DNA of 64,000 nucleotides from Roseivirga sp. (GTDB lineage Bacteria; Bacteroidota; Bacteroidia; Cytophagales; Cyclobacteriaceae). This document shows positions 19,380 to 28,630 of the stretch, in pieces. Position 1 is the first letter of the stretch. The number at the start of each line of letters is the position of its first letter. The notes under the pieces were generated by a model. That model had not been told where the DNA came from. It saw only the letters and a program-made list of their open reading frames with translations, and made no database searches. The stretch is taken from contig JAJCYM010000089.1 of the NCBI GenBank assembly GCA_029262895.1, forward strand, positions 90,145-154,144, written 5' to 3'. A program made the position numbers and the translations under genes.

Positions 19380-20285
19380 CTATTTACCATCCACTATTTC
19401 AATCCATGCTGCATTAACAGGTCGCTGCTGAGATCCTTTCCATTCTTCGGCACCTGGAATGCTGGTTGCCTTAGCCAGTTCCTCCCTGGTTTTTCCGGCA
19501 TCCACTCCCTTCTTCACAAATTCCAGCACCTTACCCAGGTAATTCTCAAAGGCCTTTAGGTCATCTTTTCCACCTTGTATTTTGTAACCCTGTCCAGCAT
19601 GGCCGTACACAAATAGGGTGTCATTGTCGTAGTGCTTATGGGCACTTTCAAGTACCACCTGCCAGTTAGCAATACTGGCCCCTGCGTTTTTATCTATAAA
19701 AGGAGATCGCCTGTTAAAGAGTAGATCACCCATATGGGCGATGTTCGCGTTTTCAAAGTGAATAATCGCATCTCCATCAGTATGAGCCGCACCAAAATAG
19801 TTCAAAGAGATGGTCTCGCCATCCACCTTGTAAGAAGCATTATCCTTGAAATCCGTTGCGGGTAAAAGCGATCTGTCCAGTGAGTTGTTACTCTCTGCCC
19901 TGGACTTCATGTGTTTCACTGCATTCTTATGGGCAACGTGAGTTTTCACTAGGCCCTTAAAAGCGATGTTTCCCCCAGAGTGATCTCCATGGTGGTGAGT
20001 ATTGACCAACAAATCAATTTGCCTGGTTGATTTTTTCTTAATCTCATCTATCAGGTGCTTTGCCTGATCAGGGAATTGAGTATCCACCACGACAATTCCA
20101 TTGTCAGAAATCATCCAGGCAATAGTACCTCCTCGTTCCTCAAAAATTCCCACATTATTTCTCAAAGGGGTCATCTTAAAAGAAGATTGATCTAACAGGA
20201 CATTTAAAAAGTCAAGGCTTGAAGTTGAAGCTAATCCAAGCGCCAGACCTGTACTCTTCACGAAATCTCTTCTCTTGATATGCAT
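19380..20285 (-). CDS. Tat-exported MBL-fold hydrolase
   Basis: The 301-aa product opens with a twin-arginine signal (KRRDFVKSTGLALGLAST), so it is folded before export and probably carries metal. The MBL core follows: NTHHHGDHSGGN (HxHxDH), AAHTDGDAIIH, HMGDLLF and a late VYGHAGQG. This supports a dinuclear zinc hydrolase related to the B3-like and SoxH-like groups. The C-terminal 60 residues (KTREELAKATSIPGAEEW) are an added helical segment. It is followed by the LolA-like gene after 5 nt. Substrate unknown. Confidence 0.88.
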   Translation of the reverse strand: MHIKRRDFVKSTGLALGLASTSSLDFLNVLLDQSSFKMTPLRNNVGIFEERGGTIAWMISDNGIVVVDTQFPDQAKHLIDEIKKKSTRQIDLLVNTHHHGDHSGGNIAFKGLVKTHVAHKNAVKHMKSRAESNNSLDRSLLPATDFKDNASYKVDGETISLNYFGAAHTDGDAIIHFENANIAHMGDLLFNRRSPFIDKNAGASIANWQVVLESAHKHYDNDTLFVYGHAGQGYKIQGGKDDLKAFENYLGKVLEFVKKGVDAGKTREELAKATSIPGAEEWKGSQQRPVNAAWIEIVDGK

Positions 20286-20423
20286 AGTCTTAGTTTACAA
20301 ATTGAATTTAGAGATAGCACACAATTCAAGGGCTACCATTTATATAAATATTAGCCTTCCCGATTTGTTTCGATAAAAATAAAGGAGACTTTTTGGTACT
20401 TTCGATATCCCAACGACAAGTCA

Positions 20424-22049
20424 ATGAAAAACTTAATACTGCTACTCTCATTTTTTGTGTGTTTTTCGGTATCTGCTCAAGAGTGGTCCGAAGGACTAAT
20501 CATCAAACCTGAAAAAACAGGTTATCGGGAAACATCCACCTACCAGGATGTGATGAACTTTATTGCTGAAGTCAAGAAAGGCAGTAATCACGTGACCCAA
20601 ATCTCCATGGGCACGAGCCTTGAAGGCAAGGATATACCAGTGCTGGTGTTAGCCAATCCAAGGGTATCCACTGCTGCTGAGGCAAAGGCCAGCGGTAAAC
20701 CAATCATTTATATCCAGGGCAATATCCACTCAGGGGAAGTAGAGGGGAAAGAAGCTGTACAAATTCTCCTGAGAGAGATTTTACACGGAAATAAGTCCCA
20801 CCTCCTACAAAATCAAATTATCCTCTTCACCCCTATTTATAATACCGATTCAAACGACAAGATGGAGCAGGGCCGTAGACCTTCACAGGAAGACAGCCCT
20901 ATAAAAGTGGGCATCAGATCAAATAGCCAGGGCTGGGATCTCAATCGGGATGGCATTAAGATGGAGACTTTGGAAACCAACGGTCTTATTCAAAATATTA
21001 TCGTCCCTTGGGATCCTACGCTATTTGTTGACCTACATACTACTAATGGCACTTGGCACGGATACTCTCTTACCTGGGCACCCAGCTATCATTCAGCAGG
21101 CGAAAAAGCACCATATGATTTTACCTGGGACAGAATTCTGCCTGAAGTAACGAAGAAGGTGAAAGACAATTCCGGGGTTCATTTGGGGCCTTATGGCTAT
21201 TACTTTACAAGACGTGGAGGTTGGCCTGCCAAAGCCATATTCACTTATAATCACCACCCAAGGTATCTGGTAAATCAGTTTGGTCTGCGTAACCGTATGG
21301 CCATTTTGAGCGAGGCATTCGCTCACGAAAGACTCTATCAGCGCATTACTTCCACTCATGCTTTTGTAACAGAAATACTTGAGTTCACTAACAAGAATGG
21401 CAATGAAATGATGGCAATTAATGCCAAGGCCGAAGCAGATGCCATAAAATTGGTGCAAGAGCAAGGTGGTAAGGTGAAGAAGGGAGTGAGATTTAAAATG
21501 GTGCCTTTGGATAAGCCCATTGAAAAATATCGCACCTATGATCATCGGGCTGTAAAAGCTGCTGATGGAAAGGTGAGTTATATAAGAGCACCCAACATTA
21601 TTGAGCTGTCAAATGTCGTTAATAACAGTGCCTTTGAAGCCACTGTGGAAAGCACTTTACCAAAAGGCTATATCATTCCTGCTGAAATGGAGTTTATCGC
21701 CAAGCACCTTGAAAAGCATGGTGCCAAAGTGACCAAGATTGAGAAAAACGTCAGGGCTTCAGGGGAAGTCTTTACGGTAAACAAAATGACTAAAGGGCAG
21801 CGCGCTTTTGAGAAGCACAACATGGTAAGCGTTGAAGGGGCATTTGCGCCTGCAACCCAACGGTTTAAAAAGGGTGATTTTATGGTTGATTTAGCCCAAC
21901 CTCTGGCTAACCTGATTTTCTACATGTTAGAGCCGCAATCTGATGATGGACTCGTTACCTGGAATTTCTTTGATGAATATTTTGATAAGAATGGCATTAA
22001 AGACGGGGCCGTAAAGTATCCAATCTTCAAATATTTTGAGGTCAAATAA
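20424..22049 (+). CDS. M14 family zinc carboxypeptidase
   Basis: The 541-aa exported protein has a signal peptide (cleavage near residue 19, SVSAQ). Zinc ligands of the M14 fold are visible: H102 and E105 in GNIHSGEVEG and H205 in DLHTTNG. The conserved stretch WDLNRDG matches the family's substrate-binding region, and RMAILSEAFAHE carries the probable catalytic Glu. A C-terminal domain of about 180 residues follows. It probably trims peptides in the periplasm or outside the cell. It converges with coaX, 14 bp between stops. Confidence 0.88.
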   Translation: MKNLILLLSFFVCFSVSAQEWSEGLIIKPEKTGYRETSTYQDVMNFIAEVKKGSNHVTQISMGTSLEGKDIPVLVLANPRVSTAAEAKASGKPIIYIQGNIHSGEVEGKEAVQILLREILHGNKSHLLQNQIILFTPIYNTDSNDKMEQGRRPSQEDSPIKVGIRSNSQGWDLNRDGIKMETLETNGLIQNIIVPWDPTLFVDLHTTNGTWHGYSLTWAPSYHSAGEKAPYDFTWDRILPEVTKKVKDNSGVHLGPYGYYFTRRGGWPAKAIFTYNHHPRYLVNQFGLRNRMAILSEAFAHERLYQRITSTHAFVTEILEFTNKNGNEMMAINAKAEADAIKLVQEQGGKVKKGVRFKMVPLDKPIEKYRTYDHRAVKAADGKVSYIRAPNIIELSNVVNNSAFEATVESTLPKGYIIPAEMEFIAKHLEKHGAKVTKIEKNVRASGEVFTVNKMTKGQRAFEKHNMVSVEGAFAPATQRFKKGDFMVDLAQPLANLIFYMLEPQSDDGLVTWNFFDEYFDKNGIKDGAVKYPIFKYFEVK

Positions 22050-22063
22050 TAAGGGCTTCCTGA

Positions 22064-22825
22064 CTATATAGTTTCAGAAATCAATCGCAAACCTTCAAGG
22101 GTCAAGTGACGGTTGACATCGTCAAACTGGTCATGCAATGGATGCAGGATGGATGAAAGTCCTCCCGTGGCCACTACTTTTACGGGCTTGTCAAATTCCT
22201 TCTTCACTCTTTCCAACATCCCTTCCACCATGCCTACATAACCCCATAATACACCAGCCTGAATGGCATGAGTGGTGTTTTTTCCTATGGCAGAATCTGG
22301 CAATTCCAGTGGCACTTCGGGCAATTGAGCCGTGTTACCGACTAAAGCAGCAATGGCAGTTTTCAAACCGGGAGCGATGTTCACCCCTTCAATCTTACCG
22401 GATTCATTAACGATTGTAAATGTCAAGGCAGTGCCAAAATCAACCACAATCACGTTGCCCTCATAAAGTACGTGCGCGGCCATGGCATTAGCAATCAAAT
22501 CTGTACCAATCTCATGAGGGTTGCCTGTCACCAAGGGTAAATGCTCATAGAGTTTTGGACCAACCAAGAGCGGTTCTCTGTCGAATAGAGGTTTGGAAAA
22601 GTTGCTGAGAACATCATTGAGTTGAGGAACTACAGAGCTAACCACAATCCGATCAATGGTATCAAGGCCCAGGTTTGACTCCAGAAAATTGAGTCTGAGA
22701 AACATCTCATATTCGATTTGGTTCCGAACCGGTACTGTCTCATAACGCCATTCATGAATCCAATTTTGGCCATCATGGATACCGAATACAATATTGGTAT
22801 TGCCTGCATCAACCGCTAGTAGCAT
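22064..22825 (-). CDS. coaX: Type III pantothenate kinase
   Basis: The 253-aa product has the CoaX signatures: N-terminal phosphate-binding VDAGNTNIVFG, NPHEIGTDLIANA in the middle, VVDFGTALTFT, and GVNIAPGLKTAIAAL. It performs the first step of coenzyme A synthesis and, unlike CoaA, is typically not inhibited by CoA and uses a monovalent cation. Its start lies 3 nt after the stop of the upstream amidase gene, so the two are probably cotranscribed. Confidence 0.96.
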   Translation of the reverse strand: MLLAVDAGNTNIVFGIHDGQNWIHEWRYETVPVRNQIEYEMFLRLNFLESNLGLDTIDRIVVSSVVPQLNDVLSNFSKPLFDREPLLVGPKLYEHLPLVTGNPHEIGTDLIANAMAAHVLYEGNVIVVDFGTALTFTIVNESGKIEGVNIAPGLKTAIAALVGNTAQLPEVPLELPDSAIGKNTTHAIQAGVLWGYVGMVEGMLERVKKEFDKPVKVVATGGLSSILHPLHDQFDDVNRHLTLEGLRLISETI

Positions 22826-22828
22826 CGC

Positions 22829-24511
22829 TCAATCTGTTTTAAATTTCGGTGGATGTTGTTCATCAAATTCCGTGGCTTCCTGATAAGCCCTGGCCACACT
22901 CAAAATAGTCGCCTCATCATACAAATTACCCAGAAATGAAATACTGGTTGGACTGCCATTTTGATTATAACCGTTCTTCAACACCACACAAGGGTGACCT
23001 GTCAGATTGGTCATCAATAACTGAGGTCCACCAAAGCTTGGTGTGACTATGACATCAAAATCTTTAAAGAGTGCATTGACTTTCTGCATCAGCACATACC
23101 GAGCTCTGTTCGCATTGATATAGTCAACAGCCGAAATAAACCTTGCCTGACGGAAGGTATTCGGCCAGGCACCAGCGCTCTGTCTTACCAATAGTGTATC
23201 CCTGTCAGAACGGGTCAATGCATCAAAGGCCGCGGAAGCCTCTGCACTCAAAATACCCCTCATCCCATTTAAGGGAATGCCTTCTGGCAGTTCCACGGGA
23301 ATCAACTTTGCCCCGAGTTTTCGGAGCACGTCCAGCACAGCATCATCATTGGCCTTGCCATTACGCTCGCGATCAAAAGTAGATTTGATATAACCAACTT
23401 TTAGCTTGGACAAGTCTGCGGTGCCTGTATAATTAAAAGGTACATCTCTCACGGATAAATCCTTTCCATCCGTACCTCGGATCACATCAAACACCAAAGC
23501 ACAGTCAAACGCGTTTCTGGCCATCGGCCCTATTTTGTCCATGGTCCAGCTCAAGGCCATCGCCCCCGCCTTACTTACACGACCAAATGTCGGGCGCAAA
23601 CCGGTAACCCCATTTCTTGTTGAAGGTGACACAATGGAGCCCAGAGTTTCAGTACCTAGAGCAAAAGGCACCAGACCCGCAGCAGTTGAAGACCCAGAAC
23701 CAGCTGATGAACCGCTTGACCCCTGTTCCAGGTTCCATGGATTTCTCGTGCGCCCCCCGTACCAAACATCTCCCATGGCCAGCGCTCCCAGAGTTAATTT
23801 TGCCACAAGCACTGCTCCAGCGTCATCCAATTTTTTAACCACAGTGGCCAATTCATCCCCCCTATTCTGATTCTGATAAGGACCAGCGCCCCAGGTGGTT
23901 TTATAATTCGGCACCGCCAATAAGTCCTTCGCTCCATATGGAATTCCATGTAGTGGACCCAAATAAGTGCCTTGTGCCAAAAGTTGGTCTGCTCTTCTCG
24001 CAGAAGCCAAAGCCCTTTCCTCAGTAATGGTAATCACCGATTGAAGGGTATCACCATATGTTTTAAGCCGGTTGAGGAAAAACTTTGTTAGCTCCACCGA
24101 GGAAATTTTCTTTTCTCTGATTAAGACAGAAAGTTGAGCAACAGTATAAAAAGCGAGCTGCTCACGATTGTCAGGTAATTCGACATTCTCGGGGAAACCC
24201 CAACCTATGGCTTTTTGTTCGCCATATCTATCCCCTCCAATCATAGGGTCAAACCAAATGGCTGGAGGAATTTCATTGCCCATTTCGAATTGATGTAGTT
24301 GTTGTAGACCACCCAAACTGCGATTGAGACCGGGTAGCATCATATCAATTTCATTATCGCTGAAATTGAGATCAACAATTTGTTGAGCCATTTGAACGTG
24401 CGTTCTCTGAATCTTTGAATCCTGCGCAACCTTGAAGCCTGTAAAAAAAGCCAGGGATGTCAACAAAAGAATCAGGGTAAGTGTGGTAATTGATTTCCTT
24501 TTAAGTCTCAT
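22829..24511 (-). CDS. Exported amidase signature family enzyme
   Basis: The 560-aa product has an N-terminal hydrophobic segment (about residues 9-27), pointing to export or membrane anchoring. The Ser-cisSer-Lys triad of amidases can be placed: K195 in PYGAKDLL, S268 in QGSSGSSAGS, and nucleophile S292 in TETLGSIVSPS, with the usual 24-residue spacing between the two serines. It hydrolyses an amide bond; the substrate cannot be told. The N-terminal 120 residues are longer than in GatA and match secreted Bacteroidota amidases. It is upstream of coaX. Confidence 0.92.
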   Translation of the reverse strand: MRLKRKSITTLTLILLLTSLAFFTGFKVAQDSKIQRTHVQMAQQIVDLNFSDNEIDMMLPGLNRSLGGLQQLHQFEMGNEIPPAIWFDPMIGGDRYGEQKAIGWGFPENVELPDNREQLAFYTVAQLSVLIREKKISSVELTKFFLNRLKTYGDTLQSVITITEERALASARRADQLLAQGTYLGPLHGIPYGAKDLLAVPNYKTTWGAGPYQNQNRGDELATVVKKLDDAGAVLVAKLTLGALAMGDVWYGGRTRNPWNLEQGSSGSSAGSGSSTAAGLVPFALGTETLGSIVSPSTRNGVTGLRPTFGRVSKAGAMALSWTMDKIGPMARNAFDCALVFDVIRGTDGKDLSVRDVPFNYTGTADLSKLKVGYIKSTFDRERNGKANDDAVLDVLRKLGAKLIPVELPEGIPLNGMRGILSAEASAAFDALTRSDRDTLLVRQSAGAWPNTFRQARFISAVDYINANRARYVLMQKVNALFKDFDVIVTPSFGGPQLLMTNLTGHPCVVLKNGYNQNGSPTSISFLGNLYDEATILSVARAYQEATEFDEQHPPKFKTD

Positions 24512-24573
24512 ATTGCAGCCGTTTTTTGATCAATCGCAAGGAATTTTCTAACATTGATTTTCACTTATAAGTT

Positions 24574-24996
24574 ATGAAAACTATGGAGACCGGCCAACCT
24601 CTATTCCCTCACTGGATGCGGGGGTTTTTGCTCATTATGGCGGTATATAATGTAGCTTGGGGAGCATTTATTACATGGTTCCCAAACAATTTCTTTCAAT
24701 GGGTCACTGAATTGGAAGAATCGGCCCCAGGAATTATCCCCTGGCAGGGACGGGCAGTCTTGCTTATGGCTGTCGCCTATTTTATGAGCGCACTTTACCC
24801 TAAAAAGTTTTGGTATATGGCCGGTTTGGGAGCGATCACAAAATTGGTTGGAGCAATTTGGTTTTACAGCACAATATTGGAGGGCGAAGTGGGGAAAACC
24901 GGCTGGTTTCACCTGATAATGAACGATGCTATTTGGATTCCTCTTCTACTTGTGGTCTGTTTCAAAGGCTATCAAATCAGAAATGCAGAACCATGA
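24574..24996 (+). CDS. Small four-helix membrane protein
   Basis: The 140-aa product has four likely membrane helices: about 18-36 (FLLIMAVYNVAWGAFITWF), 60-76, 80-100 and 112-130. No family is recognised with certainty; similar short proteins are annotated as hypothetical membrane proteins. Its stop overlaps the ATG of the following DinB gene by 4 nt (ATGA), so the pair is translationally coupled. Confidence 0.75.
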   Translation: MKTMETGQPLFPHWMRGFLLIMAVYNVAWGAFITWFPNNFFQWVTELEESAPGIIPWQGRAVLLMAVAYFMSALYPKKFWYMAGLGAITKLVGAIWFYSTILEGEVGKTGWFHLIMNDAIWIPLLLVVCFKGYQIRNAEP

Positions 24997-25445
24997 AAGA
25001 TCAGTTTTTAAGATTATATCAGTACAACCTGTGGGCCAACAACCTCTTTTCTGAAACACTTGCAAACAGCTCATTTAAGAATGAGAAAGTCTCCGTTTTG
25101 TTTTCACATACTGCTGCTGCTCAACTTATTTGGCTCAATAGACTCAGCAAATTGGATGTTAAGATTCCCGATGTTTGGGAGGTTATGCCCCTTCCAGAGG
25201 CTATCGATTCTCTAAGAACCGGTGGCACGCTATGGCTGGAATACCTCGAGAAGCAATCTGATTTTGAGCAAATCATAAGTTATCAAAACACTAAAGGCAC
25301 TGCTTTCGAAACACCATTGAAGGATATTGTCGTACATGTTGCCAATCACGGCACACATCACCGTGGCCAAATAGCCACCTTGCTGAGGGCCGAAAACATT
25401 GCCCCACCTGCCTCAGACTTTATTTTCTTTAGCAGAAATAATTAA
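24993..25445 (+). CDS. DinB family protein
   Basis: From ATG 24993 the product is 150 aa, a normal DinB length. It has the family N-terminus (FLRLYQYNLWANNLF), a middle His in VLFSHTAAAQLIWLNRL, and the C-terminal metal motif NHGTHHRGQIATLLR. DinB-like four-helix bundles bind a divalent metal through three His; several are mycothiol- or bacillithiol-dependent. A longer frame from 24810 lies inside the upstream gene in another frame and is rejected. Cytoplasmic, unlike the exported DinB relative at 12290-12787. Confidence 0.9.
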   Translation: MKDQFLRLYQYNLWANNLFSETLANSSFKNEKVSVLFSHTAAAQLIWLNRLSKLDVKIPDVWEVMPLPEAIDSLRTGGTLWLEYLEKQSDFEQIISYQNTKGTAFETPLKDIVVHVANHGTHHRGQIATLLRAENIAPPASDFIFFSRNN

Positions 25446-25534
25446 TGTAGGCATTGGCCCAATTCGTTCCTGTACAAGCAAAGGTTTGAAATATGGGCTA
25501 TCTTGATCTCTGATTAACTCGGTTTATGCAATAG

Positions 25535-25651
25535 GGGACGTAATGAGGGCGTAAATCGCGATGAATCAGGATGTTTGGCTTTGAAAGCATAGCACCGCTA
25601 TGGTGAAAAGACAAACGAAGCGAAGCGGCTGATTCGAAGTAAGTTACGTCC
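25535..25651. repeat. MITE-like palindromic element with flanking direct repeat
   Basis: Terminal inverted repeats GGACGTAA (25536-25543) and TTACGTCC (25644-25651) enclose nested stems: GAATCAG / CTGATTC (25563 and 25629) and CATAGC-ACC-GCTATG in the centre (25588-25602). The element is flanked by a 7-bp direct repeat GCAATAG (25528-25534 and 25652-25658), as left by a transposition event. Removing it restores a simple hairpin, GCAATAG-AAAGT-CTATTGC. It has no coding capacity. Confidence 0.7.
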
Positions 25652-25696
25652 GCAATAGAAAGTCTATTGCATTATCCGGGTTTAAAATTAAGTGTC

Positions 25697-26554
25697 ATGA
25701 AAATATTACTTTCCTTCTCCCTGTTCCTCATTTCCACCTTTACTTATAATATTGCTAGCGATAGTGGTGTTTCAGGTGAAATCACCATCTGCCACACCCC
25801 TGCCACCGAAAGCTTCGCTGCCCTAGCGGCTGACGCCTCCTTTGTGTCAATGCACGAGACCCCAACACCTTTGGTGTTTCAAGCCGAAAATGGGAAAAAT
25901 ATCACTTTCAGCACTGCAGATGGGCGTGAGGGTAATGGCTTCGAAATAAAGGCAGCCGCTCCCACCGATAAGTACCTTTTCGTGATTCATGAGTGGTGGG
26001 GACTGAATGACCACATAAAAAAACAGGCCCAAAAGCTCTATAAGGATTTGGGCAATATCAATGTCATCGCCCTGGATTTATACGATGGCGAAGTCACCGA
26101 CAACCCTCAGCAAGCGGGTAAGTTAATGGGCGGTGTAAAAACAGCAAGAGCCGAAGCCATAATCAACGGGGCAATTAAATATGTAGGGAGCAGTGCTAAG
26201 GTCTATACCATAGGGTGGTGCTTTGGCGGTGGTTGGTCGCTTCAAGCCTCTTTACTGCTGGCAAAACAAGCTCAAGGATGTGTGATTTATTATGGCATGC
26301 CTGAAAAAGATGTGGAGCGTTTGAAAAACCTTCAAACCGATGTACTAGGCATCTGGGCAACCGAGAGATGGATCAATAAGGATATCATCACAGCATTCGA
26401 AAACAATATGAAGGATGCCAATAAGCAGTTGGCCTCGCATACTTACAAATCTGCGCATGCCTTTGCCAACCCAAGCCAACGCAGTTATAACTCTGATGAT
26501 GCCGCTGACGCGTACGCCAAAACATTAGCCTTCTTCAAAGAACGAATGCAGTAG
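25697..26554 (+). CDS. Exported dienelactone hydrolase family protein
   Basis: From ATG 25697 the product is 285 aa with a signal peptide (MKILLSFSLFLISTFTYNIA). An upstream in-frame start at 25667 lies in a hairpin and would block the signal. The alpha/beta hydrolase core has VIHEWWGLNDHI, the nucleophile elbow GWCFGGG with Cys, and the late His in SAHAFANPS, as in dienelactone hydrolases with a Cys-Asp-His triad. About 60 residues between signal and core are not part of the fold. It hydrolyses an ester or lactone; the substrate is unknown. It converges with the DUF5723 gene, 12 bp apart. Confidence 0.88.
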   Translation: MKILLSFSLFLISTFTYNIASDSGVSGEITICHTPATESFAALAADASFVSMHETPTPLVFQAENGKNITFSTADGREGNGFEIKAAAPTDKYLFVIHEWWGLNDHIKKQAQKLYKDLGNINVIALDLYDGEVTDNPQQAGKLMGGVKTARAEAIINGAIKYVGSSAKVYTIGWCFGGGWSLQASLLLAKQAQGCVIYYGMPEKDVERLKNLQTDVLGIWATERWINKDIITAFENNMKDANKQLASHTYKSAHAFANPSQRSYNSDDAADAYAKTLAFFKERMQ

Positions 26555-26566
26555 ACAGAAGATGGA

Positions 26567-28039
26567 TTAGAAGAAAATCCACTTCTTGCGCTTATAGAGA
26601 GGTTTTCGGAGTTGCGTAGTATTGGCACTACCCTGATTGACTCCGAAACAATACGGCTTTTTCGAGTTTGCCTTAAGTTTTGAAATATTAATACTAAAGA
26701 AGAAACTTCCAGAGCTTGGTGTTTGGCTAAATAATGAACCTATGTTCTGCGTGCCAAATGTCAACGGACCCAACCTTGCCGCCATGCCTACCTGAAAATC
26801 ACCGATTTGATTGACATGGACGGGCAAGTAAAAACCCCGCTGCCCCTTTTCCCATCTTGGTGTAAGGGTCAGATTGGTCAAATGGTTCAGCCTATAGTCA
26901 GCCGGAATATATCGCGTCAAATCAACAATTACATTGGCATTGAAGTAATAGTAATTGCCCAGGTTGTAATCATAATTGAGATTTAGGGCCGTGGGCAGTG
27001 TCACAGTGAACTGACCGCCCAGTGATTCTGTATTGGAAATAGTGGCCAGACTATCTGCAAGTTCTCTAAAACTACTCAACCCATCGAATTTGCCCTCCAA
27101 ATCCAAAAATCCAGGATTAGGCAGTAAAGAAGGGGCATTTGTTGAGGCCCGCCCCAGATCGTATTTAAATATTCCTAAATCCGTAATTGACGCACTCACC
27201 TTAAATTCATAGGTAATATCCGGGTCCAGTCGGGTTCCCGAGCTTTCAGAAGGATCACCTCTGAAAGCCACACGTTCGAAAGTAACCCCGAAATCCAGTG
27301 CAGGTTTGAAACCAATACCTTTAGGGCTACTAAAAGGTTCGGTTCCATCAAATTGCTCAAACTCATCCAAATTTGAAGAGTAACCAAATTCAAGATGCAA
27401 ATCAGTCATTCGCACCTCACCCAATTGATTGTCAATTTCATAGTCCAAATCATTCAAGCGGGCAAAGCCGGCACCCAATCCGTTTACCAATTTGGGTGTA
27501 ATTCCAAATTTCCATCTATTGAAACCATTGTCCTTAATAACTGCAGCATAAGTGAGACCAATCTCGTACCATGCCCCAAAGGCCACTTCAAGTTGCTGAT
27601 CAACTATGGTCCTACCTATAAATTCAGGCCTTGAGAACCGATTAAATTGTTGTATGAAATCCGGGCTAATGTCATTGCCGCTGGCATGAAAACGGGCCGA
27701 CATGTTAAGTGCAATACCTTGTTTTCTCGGTAAGGAGAGCATGGCAGAAAGACCACCTATACTCAAGTTGGCCTGAAGAAACTTCTCCTTGTCATTAATA
27801 AACCTGACCAAACCCGCATTCTCACTTGCCTTATTGCGGAAAGCAATATTGTTGGTCACATAAAAATTCCCATTCAATAAATTGATATCATATTTATATG
27901 GCGAATCTGCCAGAGAAGCGGGCTGTGACTTAGCACCCAAAACACCTGAATAGTCAGAATATAGGTAGCCAGCAAAGCGTTGCCCAAAAAGACTTTCAGC
28001 CAACACCAACAACAAAATCACTAAAAATCCCTGCCTCAT
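26567..28039 (-). CDS. DUF5723 family outer-membrane barrel protein
   Basis: The 490-aa product has a signal peptide (cleavage near LFGQ, residue 20) and then alternating polar and hydrophobic strands typical of an outer-membrane beta barrel. The opening YLYSDYSGVLGAKSQPASLAD and the late LTLTPRWEKGQRGFYLPV fit DUF5723, a Bacteroidota family of OmpP1-like barrels sometimes found with surface or gliding functions. Assignment to the DUF is from memory of the pattern. Role unknown. Confidence 0.75.
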   Translation of the reverse strand: MRQGFLVILLLVLAESLFGQRFAGYLYSDYSGVLGAKSQPASLADSPYKYDINLLNGNFYVTNNIAFRNKASENAGLVRFINDKEKFLQANLSIGGLSAMLSLPRKQGIALNMSARFHASGNDISPDFIQQFNRFSRPEFIGRTIVDQQLEVAFGAWYEIGLTYAAVIKDNGFNRWKFGITPKLVNGLGAGFARLNDLDYEIDNQLGEVRMTDLHLEFGYSSNLDEFEQFDGTEPFSSPKGIGFKPALDFGVTFERVAFRGDPSESSGTRLDPDITYEFKVSASITDLGIFKYDLGRASTNAPSLLPNPGFLDLEGKFDGLSSFRELADSLATISNTESLGGQFTVTLPTALNLNYDYNLGNYYYFNANVIVDLTRYIPADYRLNHLTNLTLTPRWEKGQRGFYLPVHVNQIGDFQVGMAARLGPLTFGTQNIGSLFSQTPSSGSFFFSINISKLKANSKKPYCFGVNQGSANTTQLRKPLYKRKKWIFF

Positions 28040-28311
28040 TCAGTTATAATCGTTCCCCAAGAAGTTGGGTGGAACATCTCTAATACGTATAAATAGACAC
28101 CTTTATTGACTTGAAAGTGCTACAATCTAAAAAAAATATTCGAAGCAGTTTTTAAGTTACTCACATTCAGAAAATTGCATTATAAACTAAAAATGTCCCT
28201 CAGGCCCTCAGAAACCCCTTCTCAATAGGACAATTCCATCTACAGGATTTACTCCCCGACTCGCTAACAGCATGAAAAATGCGAATTAATGTATGTAAAC
28301 GACACAAAAAG

Positions 28312-28341
28312 TTTGACAAAAAGCATTTTTGCGTATATTTG
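28312..28341 (+). promoter_or_regulatory. Bacteroidota-type promoter
   Basis: TTTG (28312-28315) and TATATTTG (28334-28341) are 18 nt apart, matching the -33/-7 consensus TTTG / TAnnTTTG recognised by the Bacteroidota primary sigma factor. Transcription would start near 28348 and leave a leader of about 280 nt before the S41 peptidase start. Confidence 0.65.
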
Positions 28342-28630
28342 TTTCACTTTCACAAACACCTAGTACAACTTTCCTTCATTACTGTCCCCAGGTACTTTCA
28401 ACACTAATCACCTGTATTGACTAATCTCGATGTCACAATGACCGCAGTCGTAGCTGTTGTCTGAGTGTTCAGAACCCCGACTACAGGGTGTGTTTGAGTG
28501 TGGTAACTCAACAAAGAAATTACAATCGCATAAATCGAACTTATCATTAATCGAAGTCCATTGACTTTATAGTCATGGGCATGCATTGTCATTCTCAGTC
28601 ACCCTGAGATTTAACCAAAGGGGTACTGAA
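28342..28630 (+). other. Long untranslated leader before the S41 peptidase gene
   Basis: About 290 nt lie between the promoter and the chosen GTG start. No riboswitch is recognised. Near the 3' end TCTCAG-TCACC-CTGAGA (28592-28608) could form a hairpin just before an AAAGGGG ribosome site. The rest of the 28040-28630 interval shows no gene. Confidence 0.4.

Noticed and set aside
23535..23870. 111-codon frame opposite the amidase gene
   Set aside because: It lies wholly antisense to the conserved amidase signature, and its composition mirrors that gene.
24810..24992. N-terminal extension of the DinB gene
   Set aside because: It overlaps the upstream membrane gene in another frame, while the ATG at 24993 gives a complete DinB domain with a 4-nt coupling overlap.
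28404..28592. 62-codon minus-strand frame in the S41 leader
   Set aside because: It lies opposite the leader, has no recognisable motif, and starts beside the leader hairpin.
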